Assembly: GCA_037127315.1 (NCBI GenBank)
Contig: JBBBDQ010001184.1
Location: 1,222,001-1,286,000, forward strand
Reading direction: 5' to 3'
From: Ascarosepion bandense
Lineage: Eukaryota > Mollusca > Cephalopoda > Sepiida > Sepiidae
Length of the DNA: 64,000 nucleotides
In this document: positions 22,441-34,679 of the stretch, piece by piece
How positions within the stretch are numbered: the stretch's first letter is position 1
How the letters are laid out: each line of letters begins with the position of its first letter
The notes under the pieces: generated by a model
Told to the model about the DNA's origin: nothing
The model's input: only the letters and a program-made list of their open reading frames with translations
The model's database searches: none
Program-made: the position numbers and the translations under genes

Positions 22441-23345
22441 GTTTTAATTATTTTACTCCAAGCAAGGTGGGACAACCACAAGTGTACAGGGGGTTACAGC
22501 AGGAGAAAAGATTGGGTACAAAGAGTGTTAGAAAAAAAGATTAAAGATGAACATGTTTCAAGAAGATAGAAGATGGCAATTGAGCTTTCGTTTAAATTTT
22601 TGTGGTTATAGCTATAAGGGAAGCAAGTAAACGGTAGGGAGATACACAGGTGGAAAATACGAGAAAATAAACTGCTGGGGTAGAAGTGACGGTTACATTT
22701 AACTATTTTAACGGTAAAAGATTGGGACCTAGATGCAAATCAAGTATCATACATAAATTCACGCAGTCAGAACACTAGGGTAAAAAGCTATTCAGAGCAG
22801 TTGGCATGAAACTATTTACAGACGAGTCAGAAGGAAGCCATATCACGACGGTAATAAAGTGACTGAAGTCAAAATGCAAATCGGAGCCGATTTCATTGCA
22901 GAATTTTGTTAAGAGCCTCGATATGAATAGAAGAAGCACCTGACGAGATATGGCAACTGTCTTCAATGGAGTGACGGATGTTATATTTATAAATATGCAA
23001 GAGCGATTCTGACGAGAAAAACATTCTGGTCTGACACAGAGACCTAACCTTCCTAACAGTTGATGCACTTATAGATTTGATATATTCGTTCTACTTAAGG
23101 TCAGTTAAAAAGAGAAACCAAGAATGCCCATGTATTTGCCCTCAAGAAGACTTGAATTATTCATGCTGATTGCTTGCAGGGAAATTCTCTGTGGTGGTTA
23201 AACAAGAGCAGTTTTAGAGGCATTAAAATTTACAATTAACCCCTGACTAGAGGTCTGTTTCAAGAGTAGCAGCCAGTTTTACTTTGTCCGCAGATTTTGT
23301 TTTGAAACGAGAATAAAGAGTAGTGTCCTCTAATATTTTTCTCTG
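22441..23345 (-). mobile_element. LINE-A 3' fragment
   Basis: The minus-strand copy ends (3' side) at about 22,441 with the shared CCTTGCTTGGAGTAAAATAA tail. Its 5' limit is near 23,345, where the reading KILEDTTLYSRFKTKSADKV with KLAATLETDL corresponds to the YADD motif and following region, with YADD changed to ILED. C-terminal remnants include MHQLLGRLGLCVRPECF (23,068 onwards) and HIYKxN-type residues. The truncation point lies at the RT catalytic box. Stops and frameshifts throughout. Confidence 0.75.
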
Positions 23346-24523
23346 GTGCTATTTTGGTATGTATCACTCTCCCAGCTTCTACTTAGATAAAAAGAATGAA
23401 ATATATATTCCTTATTAATCGTATTCCTAGATTATTAACCTGCGTTCCAGTTTGTATCGTTACGTTTAATATAACCTATTTTTCTATCTCAAATACCTGT
23501 TTTGTTGTTCATTATTTTGTGCGGTTCCTCACCCGGAATATACAACATTTATTAACTAAGAACAGTGCAAAATATGGCGTTTTAAAGCATTAGCCTATAT
23601 ATGAATGTGGCGTTAATAACATTCGTTTAAGCCTGGAAGAGAAATGGAAGTCCTGAATAAAGATATTAGGCTTAATATTAATTCAATCACCTTTTTATAC
23701 TAAATGTAATGAGTGTCCTCTACTCTAATTTGTCTGATGAAGTTGAGAAAGATGCTACTCTTAAGGCACTAAGATTCTACCATTAAACTATTACATCAAA
23801 GTAAAGAAAACGTTGGTAAAAGAGATCGAAATATGTCACAGTTGTAAGTTCAGTCCTCATTTCAGTGGAAGAGACTGGTCTTATCACAAGGAAAGATTAA
23901 CAACATACAATTAAATTACGGACGGTAGAATGAAAAACTAAGTGGGTGGATTGAATAAAAGGGGTGGATTAAGAATTCTCAGAATCAGGTCCAGGAGTAG
24001 AACGGACAAAAAACTGTGGCGAAAACAACCAGGATGTCAACACTAGTCTAAAGAAATCAGTGTATTATAAATTAGTCTTTAGAATATGAAATGATTAAAA
24101 ACAACACGAACGCGTACCTGATTAGATTTCGTAGCGAATTAAATCCTCACTTTTTGTTCTAGATTCTGTCGGCACTCTATACAGTCACATCCTCAGTACG
24201 CCAGGTGATACCGCTCTGTTTTAAACAACATCGGTGTAAGTGTTAGAGACCAGATTTGTCTTTTCTTTAGACTGCTTGCCAACGAAAATTAGGGACGTCA
24301 GTCTGTTTCCGTTTGCTTACTCTCTTCTAAAGAAACATGAAATTGATTCATGCGATCATGTGCAAAAGTGAACGCAACTGTCTCGATCGGAATTTTTTAG
24401 TCGTTTCTCTAATCCTACTATCGCGCATCTTCAATAGGTAACCCACATTAAATTATTCTTTGTAAATGATCAAAATCCATTCATAGTTTATCAGGAAAAA
24501 GAACCTAAAAATCACTTTGAAAT
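23346..24523. other. Unassigned DNA
   Basis: No gene or repeat recognised. Base composition is less AT-biased between 23,800 and 24,450. Confidence 0.4.
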
Positions 24524-24640
24524 AACGAAGTTAAGCATTGTCGAGCCTGGATCAGTACCTAGATGTGTAACTGCTTGGGAATACCAGATATTGTACGGTT
24601 GGATGTACAGGTGGTATAATGGCTCGGAATCTTTTATGGA
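24524..24640 (+). mobile_element. 5S-headed SINE fragment
   Basis: CGAAGTTAAGCATTGTCGAG, CCTGGATCAGTACCTAGATG and TGCTTGGGAATACCAGATAT match the 5S rRNA internal control region and 3' half. It is followed by GGATGTACAGGTGGTA, similar to GGATGTGAAGATGGTA after the 5S head at 5.8 kb. The family A body is not found downstream, so this copy is truncated. Confidence 0.65.
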
Positions 24641-25683
24641 CACTAGTTCTATTTCCCGTTTGTTTCGGTATCTTCATTGACGTGCAAATATATTTCGAAA
24701 AGTATGAATTCATCTTATTTTGACAGTCTAAACATATTTTGTGGTTAAAATAGCCTGCAAGTGGTTGATAAGCTGTAGAAAATTATATATATATATGTGG
24801 GTGGAGGAGGGGAATTTTAGTAACAAAAGAAAAACAACAAAATGTTAACAGTATTGGCAATATGATTGATATTTATTTTATATCAGAATTTTGAATAGAT
24901 TTCAAAATCGGAGTTTTCGTGTTCAAAATTCCGACTTTAAAATCTTTTTTTTTCTTTCTTCAGTTTATTCAAAGATTAATATATGTTAAATATCATCAAT
25001 CTTGATATCAATATTGTTATCATTTTTCTTTCATATATATTGCGTGTATTTAGGCAACAAACTTTCGTTTATGCAGATTTTCTTAAAATGACAGACAAGT
25101 TTCTGTGGTTAAGTTTTTTGATAATTTTTCATGTGATCAGTACATAAATTATTTAAAATTTGTCGGAAAGTTAGATTTATCCGAGCGTCTTCCCTTAAAC
25201 GTTTAGCGATTATCAAAGACTGACGTTATTTTACTTTTAAATTATTTTATGTATGCATCCATACTTATATGAATGTTTTATTTTCCAAACATGTTTAGCA
25301 TATTGTGGCCATGTTCATAGTTGATATTATTGCGTGTTGGATTTTTCTCTTTTTAGTAATATTGCTTACATTAATTTTAGCTATTTTTACATTTGGATGA
25401 TGCTATTATATTTGTATTATCGATGAATATGATACAGAGTTTGGCAAGTCTTCATGTTTATTTAAAGGAAACCTAATAGAAGTATGGTGAGAGAGATTTA
25501 ACGTAAGTCTTCTTGTTAAACTTGGTGTTGGTTTAAACCAATGGTGATTATTTACGAATTTAATCAAGAACACAGAACAAAAGTCATGTAAATTCGTAAC
25601 TAATATTTTAATTTAAACTTTGCCGGCGACTTGTTATTTTTGACAATGATAATAACGGTTTTAATATTTTTTCAAAGATAATT
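24641..25683. other. Unassigned AT-rich DNA
   Basis: No gene. Short (TA)n at about 24,785-24,797. Confidence 0.45.
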
Positions 25684-26218
25684 TAATTGGAGTAGATAGA
25701 CTAAACTATCGCCCGGTTCACACTCCACCCACATCTATTGAACAGGTGAAGAGGCTCATCCCTTGTTTCCTGTTTAGGATGCGGTTTCCGGTTTTCTCCT
25801 TTCCAATCTTTTCACTCTTTTCCTTTTTTATTATTATTATTTTTTTTAATTGGAGTAGACTAAACTATCGCCCGGTTCACACTCCACCCACATCTATTGA
25901 ACAGGTGAAGAGGCTCATCCCTTGTTTCCTGTTTAGGATGCGATGCGGTTTCCGGTTTTCTCCTTTCCAATCTTTTCACTCTTTTCCTTTTTAATTTATT
26001 TATTTTTTTTTTTAATTGGAGTAGATAGACTAAACTATCGCCCGGTTCACACTCTACCCACATCTATTGAACAGGTGAAGAGGCTCATCCCTTGTTTCCT
26101 GTTTAGGATGTGGTTTCTGGCTTTCTCTTTTCCATTCTTTTTACCCTTACGTAGCCCCCTGCGCATCAGTGAAGTTACCGCCTTGCTTGGGGTGATATGA
26201 TTAAAAAAAAAAAAAAAA
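25684..26218 (+). mobile_element. Tandem-head/LINE-tail composite element, copy 1
   Basis: Three head-to-tail monomers of 159-170 bp start with CCCGGTTCACACTC at 25,712, 25,871 and 26,041. Each contains GAACAGGTGAAGAGGCTCAT, CCCTTGTTTCCTGTTTAGGA and a T-rich stretch before the next monomer. The last monomer runs straight into the LINE-A 3' terminus (GTAGCCCCCTGCGCATCAGT, CGCCTTGCTTGGGGTGATAT) and a poly(A) run at about 26,204-26,218. A similar monomer stands once at the 5' end of the most complete LINE-A (31,945-32,020). The element therefore has LINE-A's two ends and no coding region. Open frames on both strands here come from the repetition and are not genes. Confidence 0.8.
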
Positions 26219-26395
26219 TTAATATCATTTAAGGAAACTTGCACATATATGCATGTTTCGTTAAATGAACTTGCATATACATGTGCAAGTTTCGTGAAAT
26301 TAAATTAATTATCTATAAAAGAAATATTAAAACCGCTAGTCTCATTGTCAAAAATTGTTTTTCTGTTTCTGATCAATCCAAATTCGTAAAAAATT

Positions 26396-26398
<3 letters not shown>

Positions 26399-26464
<66 letters not shown>

Positions 26465-26466
26465 CC
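26399..26466. repeat. (TA)n microsatellite
   Basis: About thirty TA/AT units with one CA interruption. It lies about 100 bases 5' of the long hairpin and the Penelope-like element. Confidence 0.95.
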
Positions 26467-26560
26467 GATTGTATGTAGAACGGAGAAAAAATATTTACAA
26501 CGTCCAAAACATTAATTTAAAACAGTGCTCGATATATAATATATAGAGCTTTGAATATTT

Positions 26561-26735
26561 ATTATAAATTATATATTAGAACATGTACATAATTTTGTAT
26601 AAATATCCGTTACAAAGGTACATTTGTTTCGACATTGAAGAGACATTCAACTTTCAATGTCGAAACAAATGTACCTTTGTAACGGATATTTATAAAAAAT
26701 GATGTACATGTTCTAAAAATATAATTTATAATTAA
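26561..26735. repeat. Long inverted repeat (about 80-bp arms, about 10-base loop)
   Basis: The arm at 26,561-26,640 is almost perfectly complementary to 26,650-26,733. In the inner 45 bases only one or two differences are seen. Each arm, read towards its outer end, contains GTCGAAACAAATGTACC then TTTGTA (plus 26,659-26,681; minus 26,633-26,611). In hammerhead terms this gives a GAAA box, a 5-bp helix III (ACAAA with UUUGU) and a GUA cleavage triplet. The CUGANGA box is absent on both sides. It sits directly upstream of the Penelope-like coding remnant. Confidence 0.85.
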
Positions 26736-26799
26736 CATATATATATATATGTTTTTTTTTCAATGAACGATGCTTGAAAGAAATGTTGCTGCCGAAGTG

Positions 26800-29040
26800 T
26801 ATATTAATTAAATTACAAAGGAACACAACACCAGCACATTCCAGAAAAGACTCGTGGAACGACAATAGACAACAGCTAAAGAAAAAATACTGAATTTTAA
26901 AACTGAAATTTAAAAATAAAGGATATTCTACAAAATAAAATAACTACAACAGGACTAATAACTACTGAACGCCATCTCAACCACCTCAATATTAACTTAG
27001 AACTCAATAAAAACGCAATAATGCTAAAAACAAAATCTTTTCAACTTATACAATAAAAAAGATTGTACTACTCAATGGTAAATGTTATTTCGTAAACTTG
27101 TTCGATCAAAACCTCACCAATGACCAAATAGTATTCTTGAATATCAGCTCGAATCGCCATGTTCAAACAAGATACGGCTCTACTCAAAAGAAAACTAAAA
27201 TCCAAATATTTATTAATCTATCCAACAGCTACTGACATAAAAGATTAATTAATGAATACCCAAATCTTAGAGATTTTCTAAAAGCAGAAGTTTTAAAAAA
27301 CCGAACTTCACATAGTAAGCACAATAATATGCTCACACACAAACTAAGTTCAGCAGCAAAACAGTTACGCAACAACACTAAAATCATCATCAGACGCGCT
27401 GACAAAACAGATAATTACGTATTTCTCAACCGACAAGGTTAGAAACAAGAATTCCAATCTGTAACACACAAAAAGTTACTAAACCAAGGAAAAAACCCAC
27501 AGAATCATTAGGAAAAGTAAGTAACTAATAATAGAAAACAACGCTAAGGTTGGGAGCTTAAAGATAAAGATTGTAGGTGAATATCAACCAGGATATATTT
27601 ACATTAATGTAAAAACCCATGAACCAGATTTTCCTCTCCGACTTATCATATCCGAAATACCTACAGATGTATACCAATTACCAAGAGCCCTCAATCACAT
27701 AATGTCTTCATACACATCCAACAGCAACAATTACAGTATTGCATCAACAAATGAATTCCTGCATATCTTAAAAGCAACAAATATCATATGTATTACACTA
27801 CCTTCACTTGAAATCGTTTTTACCAACGTCCAAGAGGAAGAAACAATAACCATAATTAAAACCTATAAACGTAAAACCCATAAATTTATGCAAGGTATAT
27901 TGATGACACTTTTATTTTGATAAAAAGATAAGGAAAAGTTATAAATTTGAAATAAATCTTTGAAAATAAATCAACCCTAAAATTTACATATGAACTCATG
28001 CTCAATAACAAAATCTCATTTCTTGACATAGAACTAAAAACCAGACAACTTACCGCTTATCTGTATAAAAATAACCCACCGAAAAGAACTTTTGTCTTTT
28101 AAACTTAAATAGCCAATTCCCACAAAGATATAAAATATCTTTCCAAGAATTTCGGGGCCATAAATAGAGCAGATCAAATTTCCTCTTCCCAAACAATATT
28201 TTTGAGCAAACCAAAACAGATAAAGCAAACATTAGTCAACAATAATTTCCTCAACTGCATCATTGATAAACAAATAAAATTATTCTTACAAAAAATACAC
28301 ATCAGTATTAAAAATAGCACCAACAACGCATCAGCATATTTTACTGCATATTTTCCTGCAATCAGATGCACAATATTTATAAGCAGAACGAATTCGCTAT
28401 GAGAGAAATTATTAAATACCATATTTTTGCCCTGTTTCCATAAAAACATGAAACATGTATAATATATTCCTTAAAATATTACATAAAAGTGAAGACCTCA
28501 AACCTTGTTTCTAATCCAAATAACCCCATCAAATCTAAACTAATGATGACCAATATAGTGCATGAATTTCAATGCCTAGTACAAGACTGTGTTTCTTGTC
28601 ACAAATCAGTTACCTATATTGGACAAAATTTTTTAGTAGATGTCTTATATGTCACTTATAAAACCAAAGTGGCATTAAAATACATTTATGAACCCATAAT
28701 TTACAAGAATTCTATATAAATCACAATTTCAGAAACACCTTGGTATTTCAGAGGTACTGTATATCAAACAAATCACTACCATCATCAAACTTACGTTATT
28801 TAATATTGGAAATGGAACATTGAAAAAAATTTTTAATAGAAAAATGCACTCGCGGGCGGTACTTGAGAGCTTGGAATGAACTCAAACAACACAAAACAAA
28901 TTACTAAGTTAGAATCAAAACATGAAGATAAAATAACAACAGCCAAGACAAACCTCTTGAAAATAGACAGAAAAGTAGTCGAAATCTCTTGGAATGATAA
29001 TTATGGAAAATTTGTGCATTCCTTAACGAAACTATGTTAG
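26800..29040 (+). mobile_element. Penelope-like element 1 (RT and GIY-YIG remnants)
   Basis: A plus-strand PLE remnant in several frames. Order: an N-terminal region at about 26,870-27,460 (GKCYFVNLFDQNLTNDQIVF; TKIQIFINLSNSY; AKQLRNNTKIIIRRADKTDN); the RT at about 27,570-27,920 (GEYQPGYIYINVKTHEPDFP; STNEFLHILKATNI; PSLEIVFTNVQEEETITII); a C-terminal RT part at about 27,975-28,400 (LMLNNKISFLDIELKTRQLT); and a GIY-YIG endonuclease remnant at 28,545-28,719 (VHEFQCLVQDCVSCHK; SVTYIGQNFLV). In active PLEs the first catalytic block is SLDVxSLFTNVP. Here the aspartate is glutamate and the serine-leucine pair is changed, so the RT is dead. Stops and frameshifts are frequent. The YIG of the endonuclease is preserved. 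Both the RT type and the GIY-YIG domain identify Penelope-like elements rather than LINEs. Confidence 0.85.
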
Positions 29041-31929
29041 AATGTAAGATACGTGGATAGCAGTCTCAGGAGGAAAAATTAAATGACCTCTAAAATCAGT
29101 GAGTAACGTAAATGTAAGAAAAAATTATTAACTGTAAGTAGGTAGAATCTTGCCGACAGAACAGACAGTCAAACGTGTGTTACATAGTGGGGACGCCAAA
29201 ATCATGCAGATGATAAATCTAAGCATCTAGGTATTCCATTAGATAATTGCAATAATGTATGCCCGATTAAATAATTAACATCAGACATTTATTAGTGAAG
29301 TACATCTTCTTCATTATTTTTACAACGGTATGCCATCGATCTAGAAGCACTCTAATGCCATTTTCGTAGAAACATAGAGTTTTGGTGGGAGGAAGGTAGT
29401 GACGTAGTTTTCGACTGACTGTACAGAGTAATATTTTGTTGTTTAAATTGTTTGATACAGACAAATGAAAATCCGAAGAAGTCAATTAAGAAAAAAACGT
29501 TAGTTGTTGGATAGTTTCCCATTTTAACTCTAAGTATCTACAAGGTCTGTTTCGCAATATGAGGTTTGTGTCATCGCAGTGGAAAATGGCACATTTTTGA
29601 TTTGATAAAATCGGACGTTTTGCTTGAATTTCAAGTATTTTTAAATATGAATTACGCATTCTACAGCAAGCGAAAAATTGTTTAATTTTAAAGAGTTCAA
29701 AATTTACTTAAAGCAACTAAAGACATTATGCTGAGGAGGGTCGTTGGTTTTAACAACACGTAAGTGAGACTGACAGATCAATATCAATCTGCTTCTTCTG
29801 TTAGCCTGACTATATTTTGGGGCTTTAAATAACCTGCTAAAGTTTGATAATCTATAAAAACATATCAATCAATTTATATTTTGAAGCTAAATAATTTGAG
29901 ATTGAACATGAGATGTTTCACAGGTTTCAAGATGTGTTAAAGAAGCACTTTTATCTAAAAGGATTTGTCTTGGAGGATGAACTCTAAATTTCATCCATTA
30001 TATTCTTTATACTTCTTTTCAGTCTGGTTGATAGAGCACACTGTCATGCTCATTTTGAGAACTATTTTGAGTATTTGTATTTACTTTTGCAAAAATGTAT
30101 GAATCCGTCGCTTTTCACACTACTTATCATGATCGACAGCAGTGTTTATCCTATGCTAGCAGCTAGTCTACGAGAAGAAATATCTTAATCCCAAAGCGCG
30201 CAGAGCAAGCCTAATCTTTCCCCAAAAAGCATAGTATAAAGTGATGATAACAGAAAAGAAATCTGTAAATACCTATGATTGTCTACATCACAAAAGAAAA
30301 TAGCTATATATATTAAATCATGTCCACCTTTTCGTTTTACAGCCACATACATTTAAACTTAACCACCCATATCCAATAACACTTTTCGATCCAAGTATAA
30401 TATGGACATCTTTTAGGCTCTAAGGTTTGCCTAATTGCCTTGAGTTGAGGCTCTTCATTTAAAATGTGGAATTTATGGTCAACTAATTCACCTTTTACTC
30501 AGTAACGGTCAAGTCATATCAACCTCGTAATCGAATCGTGTTCTAACAAATCCTGGCAATATTACTACGCATCTGTTCAGTGTCAGCGAGAAGGGAAGAA
30601 GGATAATCAATCGTTCTCACCAGGAGAGCAATCCAGAAACGGCAAAATGTCAAAGAGCTTCCACTTAGTTTGGCATTTTCGTGGAGATGAATGGGTTTTC
30701 AGGCAAATTAACAAGACATGGGATTTTGTTCTCTGATCAGAACATTACCGATTACTGCTGATTGATTGTTCATTTTGGATTCAATGTGTTCAATGTCACG
30801 CTGTAATTTATGTAAAACGACTTTGCACTTAATAACAAAAAATATTGTGTCTGGCAAAAGATTTGTTTTGATTTAGTCCCTTATAGCATTGAGTAAATTC
30901 AAATGTAACGAATTTCGTTCAAAACTATAGTTTGTCGCTATTATGCGAGATCTATCATCTCATATAAGTATGCATATTTAATTTTTGGCTGAATAAATTA
31001 GCATATTTTTACTTAATGAATCTGACATATTTAAATTATTTGAAACGCTGGTGACTTTGTAAATGGTGTTTTTTCATCACTCAAAATAAAGCGATGTTGT
31101 ATTTTGAAAAGGAAGTTTTGATTTATTTTTAATTATCCATTTCATGTATTTTTCATTGTTTATTATGCTATAATTTTTGTTATATTATTATTTATTTATA
31201 ATCTTTCATTATTAATAAACATATTTGTTTATTTTTTAAGATAAGTTTTGGTACCCATTTAGTGTTTCAGTTTTATTTTTTTAAATAAATGTTATATAGC
31301 AAATTTAATTATGAAACATGTCTCAATAAGGATTATTACGAACATTAAATACTCTATATTTCTTAAATTACTTACACATGGATATGAATAATTCTAATCT
31401 ATTCTAAATTTAAGGGTAACATTTCTTTTTTAGGAATGCGGGCCAAGCTTTTGAAATCGTAGGAAAATCATTTACGAGTGATAATGTTGTGCTTTGATGA
31501 TCTCTGACTACAGTATCGTTAATTTCCTTTCCTAAGATATATTATTCAAACGTATATTTCTAACAACATTTGCCTATAATTGTATTCTCATTTATTGTCA
31601 GCAAGTAACATATTCCGTTTGAACGAGAACATATTTTACAATTTGTTTGAAGAGCGTTTCGAATCACAACGTTTATTTTACTCAATTATAAATTTTGTAA
31701 TGTTATAAAGCACTTTTGTTCGCTGATTCAACTGCCAAATAAGATTCAAAGTAATTTACTTTATTCATTGGATGTCTTTTTTATTTTACAAAGGTATCAC
31801 TCTAGCGGTTTCTTATCCTTTACTGAAGCAGTAATGGATTATATTAAGTTACACTGATTTATATTAACTTAAACATTAGTAATATTTTATAATTATTATC
31901 GTTTTTATTTTATTATCTTATTTTTTTAA
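29041..31929. other. Unassigned AT-rich DNA
   Basis: Nearly 2.9 kb without a recognisable gene, repeat or RNA. The part 30,900-31,900 is especially AT-rich. One minus frame of 72 codons (29,267-29,485) has no family. Confidence 0.5.
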
Positions 31930-34420
31930 ATAGATGTAGATCTCCTACTGTCCGGTTCTTTTGAACAGGAGCAGAAGCTCATCCCTTGTTTCCTGTCTAG
32001 GTAGGGATTCGCGGTCTCTTTCTTCTCCTCAAGTCTTAATAGTGGTGCTCTCAACAGTTTTCGTGATGTATGTAGATGGTGTCAACATCTCTTCTTACTG
32101 AGAGTACCGGGTTGGTAGTTTTCTGTCAGCTACTTCTGATTGGTAGTTAGGAGCCCGAACTCTTGCGTAACATCTTGAGAGCCTGTTCTGATCAACAGTT
32201 AAATTATATCGGGATTTTATTGTCATGTAGGATATGAATGGTTGTCTCTGGAAGCATCTCCGGAGAGCAACCTTAAGACCACACTATGCTACTGTCTGCG
32301 GCAGTTCCCTTCCACACATGTTGCTTGGATAATTCTTATATATAATTATGAAGTGAAAAGAAAAGAATTACAAGGTCATATGAAAAAATTATAACATCAC
32401 TTTCTCAACCGTTCTTGATATCCGTACCAAAGTTTGAAGGGTTGAATCCTTCCTCCACGTAAATTCACCAGACATATTAGCTCCCTGTGAAACTAACCTT
32501 TATCCTTCTATCATTTTCTCTAATTTCTATATCCCTGGTTACCTTCCTCTCTTTAGGAAGGACTCCAATGTCCATATGCATGGACTTAGCGTTCATGTCA
32601 GCAACCATCATCCACTAGCTACGGGGATTTCTTTCGAAACTCCAGATCATTCATACATGTCTCTTTCTACTAATCTCGATTAGCTATTACTTCTTTCTCT
32701 ACCGCTACCCCTCCCTCTCCTGGCTGTTTCGTACTAGACAGCATCTCGAAAAATATAAAGGCCATTTCCTTTCGTCCGTCGCTAACATATTTGTGGAGAT
32801 TTTAATGCCCATCACGCCAATTGGCTGTCACAAATCTTGCGGGGTCCGTAACATGAACATTTCAATCAGTCAATCTCTCAGTCAAGTGCTGGATTTCCCC
32901 ACGCGTTTCTCCAATAACCCTAATGGATTTGGCAGATTGCTAGATCTTTGTTTCTCTTCTATCCCTGACTCTTGCCATGTCATACAGCTTTGCCCTTTTG
33001 CCAGTCTCTCATCATGCTGTGGTTTCTGTTAATATCTCCTTTCACTTCCCTTCTCCCAGGAACCTTAAACCACCAGAATATTTTACTGATACCAAAGAGC
33101 GAAATGGTAGTAGTTCCGCGATTTTCTGTGCGACGTCAATTAGAACAAAGTTTTTAGTCTTCCAGTTGAAGACTGCATTCGAGGTCTACTCTTGGGTTAA
33201 AGCTGGCATCAATACTTTCATCCCAGCGAAGATATTCCAACAGGATCTTAAATGATGCTAACCTGTTGTTTCTGATAAAATGAAACTACGTGTAGCATCC
33301 TACAAGTTCGGCACCAAAGACAACGAGTGGCTCTACAAAATCGTGTTAAACAACAATAAACCTTCCATCACGCTTTTCATGAATAAATTTGAGGTCCTCA
33401 CAGATTCAGCGGACAAGGCACGCAGATTCTCCAGCAACTTCACATTTGATTTAACTGGAGTACCTGTACACGACCTCCCACATAGAACTGAAGTTCAACA
33501 TTACCTTCTCGCTAGTCTCTAACATAATTTCAATGCTTAACCCTATAAGGCGGTCTGAGGTGAGGGAAACTCACTAATCGCCATGACGAAATGTGCCCGT
33601 GAACTTTCCTCTGTTCTTCCCTACCTCTACAACTACTGCCTGTCTGCTTTAATGCATGCTGAAAGCCCTCCCTGGTGGTTCCTTTCTGTTTTTAAAAACT
33701 CTGGGAAATCGTCAGACCCTCTAATGATCTCCTTATCAACCTCTTACCTATTTTGGTAAGGTGTTTGAGGCTATTATCAATGCTAATGGGGTTCACCATC
33801 TCACAGCCCACAGCCTATATTCCAACAAACAGTACGGCTTCCGTTTCGCCAAGTCTAATAATATGCTAATGACCGTCACAGAGCACATATACCAGGCTAT
33901 CGATAAAAAACGAAGCTCGAAATGTTGCCCAGGATATCTCCAAAGCATTTAAGTTTAGTACGCCGGCCTAGAGGCCTATAGTATAACTAGACGCTTGTTT
34001 GATTTAATCCTATTAAATCTCATAATGAAGTTCGTATTGAACGGACATGATTTCGGATTCTATAATCAAGGCCCCATTCTAGGTCATACGCATTTTCTGA
34101 CCTTTATCAAGGATTTCCCTGATGTAATTAGATTTTAAGTAGGCATCTAAACTGAAAACAACAGCATTTAATCCCGCACTAATAAGAAATCTGCAGATCT
34201 TGAAAAAGACCTTCAATCTCTGGCGGCCTGGGCTAAAAATGGCTCGTAAATTGTAATGCTTTCAAAACGAAGCTGCTGTCCTTTAACCGCCATAAAAATA
34301 TCTCTCCCACAATAAACATGTATCACGCTAGTCTCACTGAAAGCAATAAAGCAGTTTTAATATTTTAAACTATAATTCTAGGATCTTCTAACATTATTTA
34401 TCAATCTTCTCTTGGATATT
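31930..34420 (+). mobile_element. LINE-A, most complete copy, 5' part (endonuclease and RT)
   Basis: The 5' end (31,945-32,020) carries one monomer-like block (TTTTGAACAGGAGCAGAAGC; ATCCCTTGTTTCCTGTCTAG). Coding remnants follow in shifting frames. AP-like endonuclease at about 32,450-33,060: IPGYLPLFRKDSNVHMHGL; GDFNAHHANWL (the GDFNxHH catalytic block); SLSQVLDFPTRFSNNPNGFG; LLDLCFSS. Linker at 33,280-33,520. RT at about 33,560-34,200: CARELSSVLPYLYNYCLSAL; SLYSNKQYGFRFAKSNNML; a motif A remnant AQDISKAFK; later IKAPFxVI/GHTHFLTFIKDF. Start of the C-terminal domain at 34,200-34,340: NCNAFKTKLLSFNRHKNISP in pieces. No intact catalytic RT box is seen. The element stops at a (TA)n/hairpin insertion and resumes at 35,055. 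Confidence 0.85.
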
Positions 34421-34423
34421 TTA

Positions 34424-34457
<34 letters not shown>

Positions 34458-34493
34458 ATAATATACTCAGTTTTAATCCGAAATTATGGACAG

Positions 34494-34679
34494 TATGGTT
34501 AACTAAACTAAAGACAAGAGGAAAATGAGCTTTCTTCTAAATTACGTATCTAATTTTGTTTATAGATACGTAGTTTAGAATAAAGCTCATTTCGTCTTTC
34601 TGCCTTGAAAAAGTCCATCACGGACGAAACGCGTAGGCGATTTAAAATACAGTTTTCCTCTTGTCTTTATTTTAGTTAA

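Noticed and set aside
24524..24600. Functional 5S rRNA gene
   Set aside because: The first third is missing and conserved positions are changed. It continues into a repeat.
25746..26244. Overlapping frames on both strands with repeated HLFNRCGWSVNRA-like motifs
   Set aside because: Repetition comes from the tandem DNA monomers. No codon-level conservation is evident, and the minus frames mirror the same repeat.
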